Of a stretch of 30,705 nt of DNA, positions 1 through 6,492 are shown piece after piece. The translations under genes were made by a program, and so were the position numbers. The notes under the pieces were generated by a model. It worked only from the letters and a program-made list of their open reading frames with translations. It was not told the DNA's origin and searched no databases. Within the stretch, counting starts at the first letter, position 1. Every line of letters starts with the position of its first letter. The stretch is from an uncultured Collinsella sp. (GTDB lineage Bacteria > Actinomycetota > Coriobacteriia > Coriobacteriales > Coriobacteriaceae), in contig CABRDB010000081.1 of the NCBI GenBank assembly GCA_902469555.1, positions 1-30,705 of the forward strand. Reading direction: 5' to 3'.

Positions 1-1
1 C

Positions 2-502
2 CTGGCTCGCGAGGAAGACGCGGCCCGCCGCTCACCGCTCGGCCCCATCCTCATCGCCTTCATGGCCGGCGTCATCGCTTGCTCGGCGATCGGAAATGTC
101 TGGAGCCACGTGGAGCAACAGCGCAAAGACGCCGCCAAGGTCGAGATGTCTGTCGAGCAATCGCTCAGCCGCACGCGCTCGGTGCATGTGTCGGTCGAGG
201 TTAAGGACGGCGCGACGTGGGATACCGCGCGCGGCGATAGCCAAATGCTCGTCCATATTGTGGGCCGCACGCTCAGGGGACAAGCAATCGACGAGTATCA
301 ATACGTCAATTCCGAAGGTGACGGTATCGAGCTCAAGCCCGGCGACTACGAGCTCACGGTTGATGAGCCGCCCGTCGCCACCGACGGCACGCGTTACCGC
401 GCCTCAAAGCGCATGGTTCCCGTGAGCTTTAACTCGCAGGCGCCCGATACGGTCGACAGCACGCCGCAGGGCGGGTTCGACCTTTACGCAATCGTTCAAT
501 AA
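2..502 (+). CDS. Membrane-anchored protein of unknown function, 5' end missing
   Basis: The frame is open from base 2 of the window, so the gene begins upstream; an internal ATG at 62 is not needed as a start. The visible 166 residues begin with a charged, Arg-rich cytoplasmic-looking stretch, then one hydrophobic segment (about residues 15-32 of the visible part, around GPILIAFMAGVIACSAIG), then a soluble domain of about 130 residues that would lie outside the membrane. The soluble part has alternating polar and hydrophobic strands and a segment GDYELTVDEPP that reads like a beta-sandwich edge. I do not recognise a family and assign no function. It ends in TAA, 80 bases before the next gene, with an inverted repeat between them. 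Confidence 0.75.
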   Translation: MAREEDAARRSPLGPILIAFMAGVIACSAIGNVWSHVEQQRKDAAKVEMSVEQSLSRTRSVHVSVEVKDGATWDTARGDSQMLVHIVGRTLRGQAIDEYQYVNSEGDGIELKPGDYELTVDEPPVATDGTRYRASKRMVPVSFNSQAPDTVDSTPQGGFDLYAIVQ

Positions 503-538
503 CTGCGCCTGTCGCTTCTCCTTGCCGTCAAGAGTGGG

Positions 539-561
539 ACAATAGCCCTCGACACTATTGT
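539..561. promoter_or_regulatory. Inverted repeat ACAATAG-N9-CTATTGT upstream of the epimerase gene
   Basis: Seven-base perfect arms at 539-545 and 555-561 lie just before the ribosome binding site GGAGG (570-574) of the following gene. It could be an operator or the stem of a short leader hairpin. I see no convincing -35/-10 pair with it, so the role is open. Confidence 0.35.
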
Positions 562-581
562 TTACTTTTGGAGGAAGTAAC

Positions 582-1475
582 ATGTCCACCGTCACTACCA
601 TCAAGCGCGGCGGCCTCACCGCGGCCATCGATTCCATGGGCGCCCAGCTCACGAGCCTTGCCCTCAACGGCAACGAGTACTTGTGGCAGGGCGACCCCGC
701 CTTTTGGGGCAAGCATGCGCCCATCCTGTTCCCCATTGTGGGCTCGCTGCGCAACAACACGGCAACGTCTGCGGCCGGCACCTGCGAGATGCCGCGCCAC
801 GGACTCGCGCGCATCGTCGAGCACAAGCTGGTCGAGGTCTCCGAGGACGGCTCGTCTGTCACCTACGAGATCGCCGACACGCCCGAGTCGCTCAAGGCCT
901 TCCCGTTCCACTTTAAGCTCAACATGACCTATGCTCTGACCGGCGACGCCACGCTCACGCAGACCTTTACCGTCACCAACACCGGCGACGTTGACCTGCC
1001 GTTCTCGGTGGGCGGTCACCCCGCATTTAACGTGCCCGCTCCTGGTGCCGAGGACGAGGCGTTCGAGGATTACGAGCTGGCGTTTACCGAGGCTTGGACC
1101 AACGAGGCTCCCATCATCACGCCCGATGGCCTCATGACGTTTGAGGGTAGCTACAAGGCGCCCGATAACTCTGACGCGCTGCCCATCACGCACCGCAGCT
1201 TCGATAACGATGCCATCATGTTCACCGATACCCCGGGCTCCACGCTCACGCTGCGCGGCCGCAAGTCGGGCCACGGCGTCAAGATCGACTTTGAGGGCTT
1301 TAAGTACATTGGCGTGTGGTCTGCCGCCAACGATGCTCCGTTTGTGGCGCTCGAGCCCTGGACCGGTCACACCACCATGGACACCGAGGACGACGTCTTT
1401 GAGCACAAGGTCAACACCATTACGCTGGCGCCGGGCGAGACGGACGTCCGCAGCTTTAGCGTCACCCTGCTCTAG
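582..1475 (+). CDS. Aldose 1-epimerase family protein (LacX/YeaD-like)
   Basis: A 297-residue protein of the galactose mutarotase superfamily, which interconverts alpha and beta anomers of aldoses or binds phosphorylated sugars in the cytoplasm. Visible family marks are the N-terminal strand pairs with NEYLWQGDPAFWGKHAPILFP, the catalytic-type histidine in GGHPAFNVP in the middle of the chain, and the C-terminal FVALEPWTGHT carrying the likely catalytic Glu. Length fits the LacX-like branch rather than the longer GalM. The ATG at 582 is chosen because GGAGG lies at 570-574, seven bases away; an in-frame ATG at 558 has no such site. The substrate cannot be told from sequence. The gene appears to be alone, with a terminator-like palindromic element starting one base after its TAG stop. 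Confidence 0.88.
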   Translation: MSTVTTIKRGGLTAAIDSMGAQLTSLALNGNEYLWQGDPAFWGKHAPILFPIVGSLRNNTATSAAGTCEMPRHGLARIVEHKLVEVSEDGSSVTYEIADTPESLKAFPFHFKLNMTYALTGDATLTQTFTVTNTGDVDLPFSVGGHPAFNVPAPGAEDEAFEDYELAFTEAWTNEAPIITPDGLMTFEGSYKAPDNSDALPITHRSFDNDAIMFTDTPGSTLTLRGRKSGHGVKIDFEGFKYIGVWSAANDAPFVALEPWTGHTTMDTEDDVFEHKVNTITLAPGETDVRSFSVTLL

Positions 1476-1663
1476 AGGTTCCGCCGTTCTAACGAACGGC
1501 GGACCGGTCGACGCTGCGCCCTTAGGTTCCGCCGTTCTGACGAACGGCGGGCCGGTCGACGCTGCGCGCCACCCAGAGCGACAATTTGCCATTCAAAAGG
1601 CACGGCATGACCAGAAGGTCTATGCCCTGCCTTTTTCATGCCAACTTGTTCGCTCTGGGCGGC
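1476..1663. repeat. Palindromic element, copy A (first hairpin duplicated)
   Basis: This starts at the base after the TAG stop of the epimerase gene. It holds two tandem 48-base copies (1476-1523 and 1524-1571, differing at two internal bases plus the last few) of a hairpin module CCGCCGTTC-loop-GAACGGCGG followed by GTCGACGCTGCG. Next comes a larger inverted repeat with arms CCCAGAGCGA (1572-1581) and TCGCTCTGGG (1650-1659), extended by GCC/GGC outside one mismatch. Inside it is the hairpin 1595-1635. The order of parts, the GACGCTGC block, the GCGRCAATYTG block and the 3' end CTTGYTCGCT match copies B and C elsewhere in the window. See the separate finding. Confidence 0.85.
1595..1636. terminator. 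Rho-independent terminator inside element A
   Basis: The stem pairs AAAAGGCA (1595-1602) with TGCCTTTT (1628-1635), one C-C mismatch, then GGCAT with ATGCC and GACC with GGTC around the loop AGAA, with one bulged T at 1621. The A-rich left side and T run on the right make it plausible as a terminator for either strand. It would end the epimerase transcript before the ABC transporter genes. Confidence 0.7.
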
Positions 1664-1803
1664 GCTCGCTGGCATTGCCAAAACATCGACGTTCCCAATG
1701 ACTACCGTGTGTCTATTAATTTTTCGAGCTTGTGCTGCGCTGCTGGTCGCTGGCGTATATCCTGTTAAGTCGTCAGCATACGATTCAACAGGGAAGGCAG
1801 ATT

Positions 1804-2730
1804 ATGCATTCTCCCCATCAACGCGACGCGCATCCACAGCTGGTGTGCAGCCGTCGCATCTTTTTGGGTAGCGCTCTCGCTGCGAGCGCTTCCGTCGTCG
1901 CCGGCGCGCTCGCCGGCTGTCAGCGCCCGTCCACGCTCAAGGTGGTTCAGCCCACGACGGGCGGCGGTCGCGACGACCTGTCCGATTCCGTGATCGGCAA
2001 GGACAAGATCCGCATTGGCATGGAAGCGGCCTACGCCCCGTACAACTGGCAGGTTTCCGAAGCCAGTGAGTACACCATCCCCATCGACAACGTGCAGGGC
2101 GCCTATGCCGATGGCTACGACGTGCAGATCGCCAAGATCGTCTGCAAGGCCCTCGGCGGCGAGCCCGTTGCCGTCAAGCAGAGCTTCTCGGGCCTTATCG
2201 ATTCGCTCAACAACGGCCAGATCGACCTCATCATCGCCGGTATGAGTGCCACGCCCGAGCGCGAGGAGTCGGTCGGCTTCTCCGACCCGTACTTCATTGG
2301 CTACTTTGGCCTGTTCGTAAAAGAGGGCTCGCCCTACCAGAACGCCACCAAGCTCAGCGACTTCAGTGGTGCCACGGTACTCGGCCAAAAGGACACCATG
2401 CTCGACACCGTCATCGACGAGATCCCGGGCGTCGTCCACAAGAACCCGGTCGATTCGGTTCCCACGGTGTTCTCGAACCTGCTGCAGGGCACGTGCGATG
2501 CCGTGACCTACAACACCGAGAACGAGAAGGGCTATATGGCCCAAAATCCGGGCATTGTCCCTATTCATTTTGCCGAGGGCGAGGGCTTTAAGCAGGAGGT
2601 CGCGGCAAACGTCGGCTGCCGCAAGGGCTCGGACAAGCTGCTTAAGCTCATCGACAAGACACTCAAGGGCATTAGCCAAGAGGAGCGCGACCAAATGTGG
2701 GACGCGTGCCTCGATCGTCAGCCGGCATAG
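1804..2730 (+). CDS. Polar amino acid ABC transporter, substrate-binding lipoprotein
   Basis: A 308-residue extracytoplasmic solute-binding protein (SBP family 3 type) that captures an amino acid for the permease and ATPase encoded next. The N terminus has SRRIFLGS, a twin-arginine-like motif, then a hydrophobic stretch and the lipobox LAGC with the lipidated Cys at about residue 39, so it is tethered to the outer face of the membrane. The mature part shows the family pattern: KIRIGMEAAYAPYNW, GYDVQIAKIVCKALG, FSGLIDSLNNGQIDLIIAGM, and TPEREESVGFSDPYF. The ATG at 1804 is chosen for its GGGAAGG site ten bases upstream; an in-frame upstream start would spoil the signal peptide. The gene heads a tight operon (permease starts 9 bases after the stop). 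The bound amino acid cannot be named. Confidence 0.92.
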   Translation: MHSPHQRDAHPQLVCSRRIFLGSALAASASVVAGALAGCQRPSTLKVVQPTTGGGRDDLSDSVIGKDKIRIGMEAAYAPYNWQVSEASEYTIPIDNVQGAYADGYDVQIAKIVCKALGGEPVAVKQSFSGLIDSLNNGQIDLIIAGMSATPEREESVGFSDPYFIGYFGLFVKEGSPYQNATKLSDFSGATVLGQKDTMLDTVIDEIPGVVHKNPVDSVPTVFSNLLQGTCDAVTYNTENEKGYMAQNPGIVPIHFAEGEGFKQEVAANVGCRKGSDKLLKLIDKTLKGISQEERDQMWDACLDRQPA

Positions 2731-2739
2731 GGAGGCAGC

Positions 2740-3888
2740 ATGAAAACCATCAATCGTCTGGCCTCCTTTACCAAGGCCGACCACCGCTATGTGTACCTGG
2801 GCACGAGCGTTATCGCGGCGCTCGGCCTGGCGTTTAGCCAGCGCAACCCCACGCCGCTGAGCTTCTTGGCGCCTACGGGCGCGTTCCAAGACTGCCTCTG
2901 GGCAATCCTTTGGGCCTGGCTCGTCGTATCGGCGGCGGCGCTGGTCACCAAGCTTATGCACTGGAACGACTATCGCGAAAAGTCGCCGTTCGCATCCGAG
3001 CGCTTCCGTCGCGGCGCGCGCCTGGGCAGCTACGTCGTGGTCGCCATCGCGGCGATCTTTTTCGTGGACCGCTGCGTCATGTCATTTATCGACCTGGTGC
3101 AGGTGAGCATTGTCTCGGACTCCAACCCCAGCGACTTTTTGTCGAGCCTGGTCTACATGACCTACAAGAGCGGGGACTTCTTTATCCGCGGTATCGAGAT
3201 CACCATCGCGCTTGCGACCTTCGGTACCGTCATCGCCTTTTTCCTGGCGCTGCTCTTTGTGTTCCTGCGCATTCAGACCTTCGATCGCGTGGACAACGAC
3301 CTCACGCGCTTCTTTAAGAGCATCGGCCGCGGCTTTGCGACCATCTACTCCACCATCGTGCGCGGCACGCCCATGATGGTCCAGGGCCTGCTCATCTATT
3401 ACGCGGGCTTCACCGTTTTGCGCGGCATGGGCTTCGAGACCGCCCAGGCCAACCAGATTTGGAGTACCTTCACCGCCGGCCTCGTCACCATTTCGCTCAA
3501 CTCCACCGCCTACATGATGGAGGTCCTGCGCGGCGGCATCGAGTCCATCGATCCCGGCCAGGCCGAGGCGGCGCGCTCGCTGGGCCTGTCGCAGTGGCAG
3601 GCTATGCGCAAGGTCGTGTTCCCCCAGGGCATTAAAAACGCGATTCCGGCGCTCACCAACGAGCTCATCATCAACATCAAGGATTCGTCGGTGCTCTCGG
3701 TCATCGGCGTGTTCGACCTTATGTACGCCACCACCACCGTCGCCGGCGTGTACTACCGCCAGATGGAGGTCTACTGCGTGGCGCTCGTGGTCTACCTGAT
3801 CCTGACGCTCGTGGCGAGCCGCCTGCTCGAGGCCTTTGGCAAAAAGCTCGGCGCCGAGGCCCCGGCAACGCTGCCCAGCTCCAACTAG
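2740..3888 (+). CDS. Polar amino acid ABC transporter, permease
   Basis: A 382-residue integral membrane protein of the HisM/GlnP permease family. The first 115 residues carry about three hydrophobic segments that are extra to the usual 220-residue permease. The core begins near residue 140 ([21 protein letters not shown]), continues with [18 protein letters not shown], and contains the EAA loop [20 protein letters not shown], which docks the ATPase, followed by [17 protein letters not shown]. The stop of the preceding gene overlaps the ribosome binding site GGGAGG. As one fused gene it would act as a homodimer, since no second permease is present. The N-terminal extension is not something I can assign a function to. 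Confidence 0.92.
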   Translation: MKTINRLASFTKADHRYVYLGTSVIAALGLAFSQRNPTPLSFLAPTGAFQDCLWAILWAWLVVSAAALVTKLMHWNDYREKSPFASERFRRGARLGSYVVVAIAAIFFVDRCVMSFIDLVQVSIVSDSNPSDFLSSLVYMTYKSGDFFIRGIEITIALATFGTVIAFFLALLFVFLRIQTFDRVDNDLTRFFKSIGRGFATIYSTIVRGTPMMVQGLLIYYAGFTVLRGMGFETAQANQIWSTFTAGLVTISLNSTAYMMEVLRGGIESIDPGQAEAARSLGLSQWQAMRKVVFPQGIKNAIPALTNELIINIKDSSVLSVIGVFDLMYATTTVAGVYYRQMEVYCVALVVYLILTLVASRLLEAFGKKLGAEAPATLPSSN

Positions 3889-3910
3889 GCTCAAGACGAG
3901 GAGAATCATC

Positions 3911-4696
3911 ATGGCAGATACCGCCACTACCGGCGTTGCGGCCGCCGCACAGACCAATGAGCCGCTCATCCGCGTCGAGGGCCTGCGCAAGAGCTTCGGC
4001 TCGCTCGAGGTGCTCAAGGGCATCGACCTGTCCGTTAATCCCGGCGAGGTCGTCACCATCATTGGCGCCTCGGGTTCGGGTAAGTCGACCTTCCTGCGCT
4101 GCCTCAACCTGCTCGAGACCCCGGACGCGGGCCATATCTGGTTCCATGGCCAGGACCTCACGGCCGAGCGCTGCAACATCAACAAGCTGCGCGAGGACAT
4201 CGGCATGGTGTTCCAGGGTTTCAACCTGTTCAACAACATGGACGTGCTCGACAACTGCACGCTTGCGCCCGTCACGCTCAAAAAGATGAGCAAGGCCGAG
4301 GCCGAGAAGGTCGCGATGGAGCATCTGACGAGCGTGGGGCTCGAAAAGTTCGCGCACGCCGCCGTGGGTCGCCTGTCCGGTGGCCAAAAGCAGCGCGTTG
4401 CCATCGCCCGCGCCCTGTGCATGAATCCTCAGATCATGCTGTTCGACGAGCCGACCTCCGCACTCGACCCCGAGATCGTGGGAGAAGTGCTCGAGGTCAT
4501 GCGCAAGCTCGCTGCCGACGGCATGACCATGGTCGTCGTCACGCACGAGATGGCCTTTGCCCGTACGGTGTCCGACCGCGTGGTCTTTATGGACAAGGGC
4601 GTGGTGCTCGAGGATGCGGCACCGGCCGAGCTCTTCGGCAACCCCAAACACCAGCGCACCCGCGAGTTCCTCTCGCGCTATCTCGAGGACAAATAA
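3911..4696 (+). CDS. Polar amino acid ABC transporter, ATP-binding protein
   Basis: A 261-residue ATPase that powers the importer encoded by the two genes before it. All motifs are intact: Walker [10 protein letters not shown] at residues 52-60, Q-loop in [10 protein letters not shown], signature LSGGQ at 155-159, Walker [14 protein letters not shown] at about 175-187, and the switch His in VTHEMAF. The sequence is closest in style to GlnQ/HisP-type ATPases. The ATG at 3911 follows GAGGAG by eight bases; the 16 residues before the first strand are low-complexity Ala/Thr-rich. Operon spacing to the permease is 22 bases. The gene ends in TAA and is followed by a GC-rich hairpin. Confidence 0.95.
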   Translation: MADTATTGVAAAAQTNEPLIRVEGLRKSFGSLEVLKGIDLSVNPGEVVTIIGASGSGKSTFLRCLNLLETPDAGHIWFHGQDLTAERCNINKLREDIGMVFQGFNLFNNMDVLDNCTLAPVTLKKMSKAEAEKVAMEHLTSVGLEKFAHAAVGRLSGGQKQRVAIARALCMNPQIMLFDEPTSALDPEIVGEVLEVMRKLAADGMTMVVVTHEMAFARTVSDRVVFMDKGVVLEDAAPAELFGNPKHQRTREFLSRYLEDK

Positions 4697-4719
4697 CCGA
4701 TCGCAAACGCTTACGTGGC

Positions 4720-4744
4720 AGGGCCGCTCCGGTGGGGCGGCCCT
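4720..4744 (+). terminator. GC-rich hairpin after the ABC transporter operon
   Basis: Perfect eight-base arms AGGGCCGC and GCGGCCCT around a nine-base loop lie between the ATPase gene and the peptidase gene. There is no T run after it, so it may only attenuate or protect the 3' end rather than stop transcription, and the peptidase could still be read from the same transcript. Confidence 0.45.
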
Positions 4745-4768
4745 CGTCATCACAATCGAAAGGATGTC

Positions 4769-6196
4769 ATGGCCGAGGTTTGGCGCTTCTTTGCGCATGA
4801 GGACGATTTTGCCGATATAGATGAGGCAGGCGCGTGCGAGCGCTTGGGCCGCGTGCTGTCGTTTCCGACCATCTCGAGCATGGATGCCGAGGCGGTGGAC
4901 TGGCAACCTTTCGACGACCTGCGCGCGTATATGCAGCAGGCCTGGCCGCGCGTGTTCGCGGCGGGCGAGGTCGAGCTTATCGACCATTCGCTATTGGTGA
5001 CGCTTGCCGGCAGCGATCCGGCTCTTAAGCCCGTTATGCTCATGGGCCACATGGACGTGGTCCCCGTGGTGCCGGGTACCGAGGCCGACTGGACGCATGC
5101 CCCCTTTAGTGGCCACGTGGACGACACCTACATCTGGGGCCGCGGCGCGATCGACATGAAGGACCAGGTCGCAGGCATTCTCGAGGCTGTCGGGTATGCG
5201 CTGGCGCACGGTTGGCAGCACGAGCGGACGCTGCTCCTGGCCTTTGGCCAGGACGAGGAGACGACGCAGTGCGGCGCAGGCGCCATCGGCCGCGCGCTCG
5301 AGGAGCGCGGTGTTGAGCTCGAGTTCCTGATCGACGAGGGCGACTACCGCATCGTTTCAGATGCCGAGTACAGCGCGGGCGAGGGTTGGCTCATGCACGC
5401 CGACCTGGCTGAGAAGGGCTATGCCGACATTGTGCTCAAGACAAAGAGCGCGGGTGGACATTCTTCCAACCCCTACGGCGGCACGTCGCTCGAGGTGCTC
5501 AGCCGTGCCATCACCGCAATCTGCGATATCGAGTGGCCGACGCGCGTGACCGATTTACTTGCCGCACAGCTCGTCGAGCTGGGGCTCTACACGGCGGATG
5601 AAATTGCCGCCAACGGGGGCGCCATTGTCCGCGATTGCCTCGCCAGCAAGAAGCTCTATCCGCTGGTGACGACCACCTGCGCGCCCACGCAGATCGAGGG
5701 TGGCAGCGCCGGCGCCAACGTAATGCCGCAGGATATGTGGGCCAACATCAACTTCCGCATGCTCGAGGGCACGAGCGTGGCCGACGTTGTGGCGCGCTGC
5801 CGTGAGGCAGTTGCCGCGGCGGACCTTGCCGGTCGTGTCGAAGTGGAGCTGGGCCCCGGCAGCTCTGAACCCTCGCCGTCCCCGCGCATCGGTGGTTCCG
5901 GCCTCGAGGCGGTTCGCTCCATCGCCGCCCGCTATTTCCGTGATCCCAAGCCGACGGAGGAAAACGGATCGTCTGCGGTGGGCCAAGAGCCGATGAGCAT
6001 CGTGCCCTCGACCGTGATTGGTGCAACCGATGCCGCCAACTACCAGCGCATTTGCCACGAGTGCATCCGCTTCTCCGCCTTTGTGGTCGACGATGACGAA
6101 TGCGACCGCGGCGTCCACGGCACCAACGAGCGCATCACCCGTCGCGCCTACCTCCAAGGCATCCGCTTCCTCATCGCCCTGCTCCACACGCTCTAG
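4769..6196 (+). CDS. M20-family zinc metallopeptidase (carboxypeptidase/deacylase type)
   Basis: A 475-residue M20/M25/M40 peptidase, likely cytoplasmic since no signal peptide is visible. The two-metal site is recognisable: MGHMDVVPV (His and Asp), WGRGAIDMKDQ (bridging Asp), FGQDEETTQ (catalytic Glu-Glu), a further acidic ligand in DEGDYRI, and a late His in VDDDECDRGVHGTNER. The dimerisation-domain motif AGGHSSNPYGG is also present. Length and the NVMPQDMWANINFRMLEG segment resemble the CPS1/PM20D1 branch, which cleaves dipeptides or N-acyl amino acids. The ATG at 4769 follows GAAAGGA by four bases. Its place after an amino acid importer suggests that the pair handles peptide-derived nutrients, which is an inference. 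The exact substrate is unknown. Confidence 0.9.
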   Translation: MAEVWRFFAHEDDFADIDEAGACERLGRVLSFPTISSMDAEAVDWQPFDDLRAYMQQAWPRVFAAGEVELIDHSLLVTLAGSDPALKPVMLMGHMDVVPVVPGTEADWTHAPFSGHVDDTYIWGRGAIDMKDQVAGILEAVGYALAHGWQHERTLLLAFGQDEETTQCGAGAIGRALEERGVELEFLIDEGDYRIVSDAEYSAGEGWLMHADLAEKGYADIVLKTKSAGGHSSNPYGGTSLEVLSRAITAICDIEWPTRVTDLLAAQLVELGLYTADEIAANGGAIVRDCLASKKLYPLVTTTCAPTQIEGGSAGANVMPQDMWANINFRMLEGTSVADVVARCREAVAAADLAGRVEVELGPGSSEPSPSPRIGGSGLEAVRSIAARYFRDPKPTEENGSSAVGQEPMSIVPSTVIGATDAANYQRICHECIRFSAFVVDDDECDRGVHGTNERITRRAYLQGIRFLIALLHTL

Positions 6197-6260
6197 CATG
6201 CGACAAAGGGACTGAGCCGATTTCATCGGTAATGAGACAAAAACTGTCATAGAATAAGAC

Positions 6261-6272
6261 TAAGATATCTTA
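6261..6272. promoter_or_regulatory. Twelve-base perfect palindrome TAAGATATCTTA in the adhesin upstream region
   Basis: This lies 111 bases before the leader ATG at 6383, in the only AT-rich stretch of this region. A TAGAAT at 6250-6255 nearby resembles a -10 box but lacks a clear -35 partner. The palindrome could be an operator. The rest of 6197-6382 is GC-rich untranslated leader with a hairpin around 6332-6356 (CTGCC ... GGCAG enclosing CCCGGG repeats). Confidence 0.3.
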
Positions 6273-6382
6273 AGAGACATATGCTGGGGTTGGTATTCCT
6301 TGAACGACTGCGGGCATGTGCCAGACTGCCTCGGCCCCCGGGGAGCACCCGGGCAGGTCGCCGTGTGACTGGGGAGGAAATT

Positions 6383-6445
6383 ATGCAGGAGCTCAGAGAG
6401 ACGACGTCTCGACTCGTGAATAATGCTACCGGGGGGGGTGTCTAA
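6383..6445 (+). CDS. 20-codon leader frame, the OFF-state product of the adhesin gene
   Basis: ATG at 6383 is preceded by a very good ribosome binding site, GGGGAGGAAA (6371-6380). The frame reads MQELRETTSRLVNNAT, then GGGV and TAA at 6443-6445. The three glycine codons are made by the run of eight G at 6431-6438. Adding one G (or removing two) moves translation into the frame that continues through TGT CTA AGC ... TCC GTC to ATG 6493 without a stop, so this is best read as the true 5' end of the adhesin gene, cut off by a frameshift. A separate role as a regulatory leader peptide is possible but less likely. Confidence 0.7.
   Translation: MQELRETTSRLVNNATGGGV
6431..6438 (+). repeat. Run of eight G, candidate slipped-strand phase-variation tract
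   Basis: This is the only long homopolymer seen in the accessory part of the window, and it sits inside a translated frame 16 codons after a strong start. Lengths of 6, 9 or 12 G join the start at 6383 to the 2244-codon adhesin frame; 7, 8 and 10 G end in nearby stops (TAA at 6443 for 8 G, TGA at about 6463 for 7 G). Confidence 0.75.
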
Positions 6446-6492
6446 GCAGGGAACTTCCTGGTGAACACCGGCCGCGCGAGCGGTGGTCCGTC

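Noticed and set aside
1472..1871. Short open frames on both strands across element A
   Set aside because: They translate the palindromic repeats (repeated RRS-ERRNL strings) and have no start signals, so they are products of the repeat.
6290..6382. Possible cobalamin or cyclic-di-GMP riboswitch in the adhesin leader
   Set aside because: Phrases such as GTGCCAGACTGCC recalled parts of known riboswitches, but the order and the conserved cores do not match either class.
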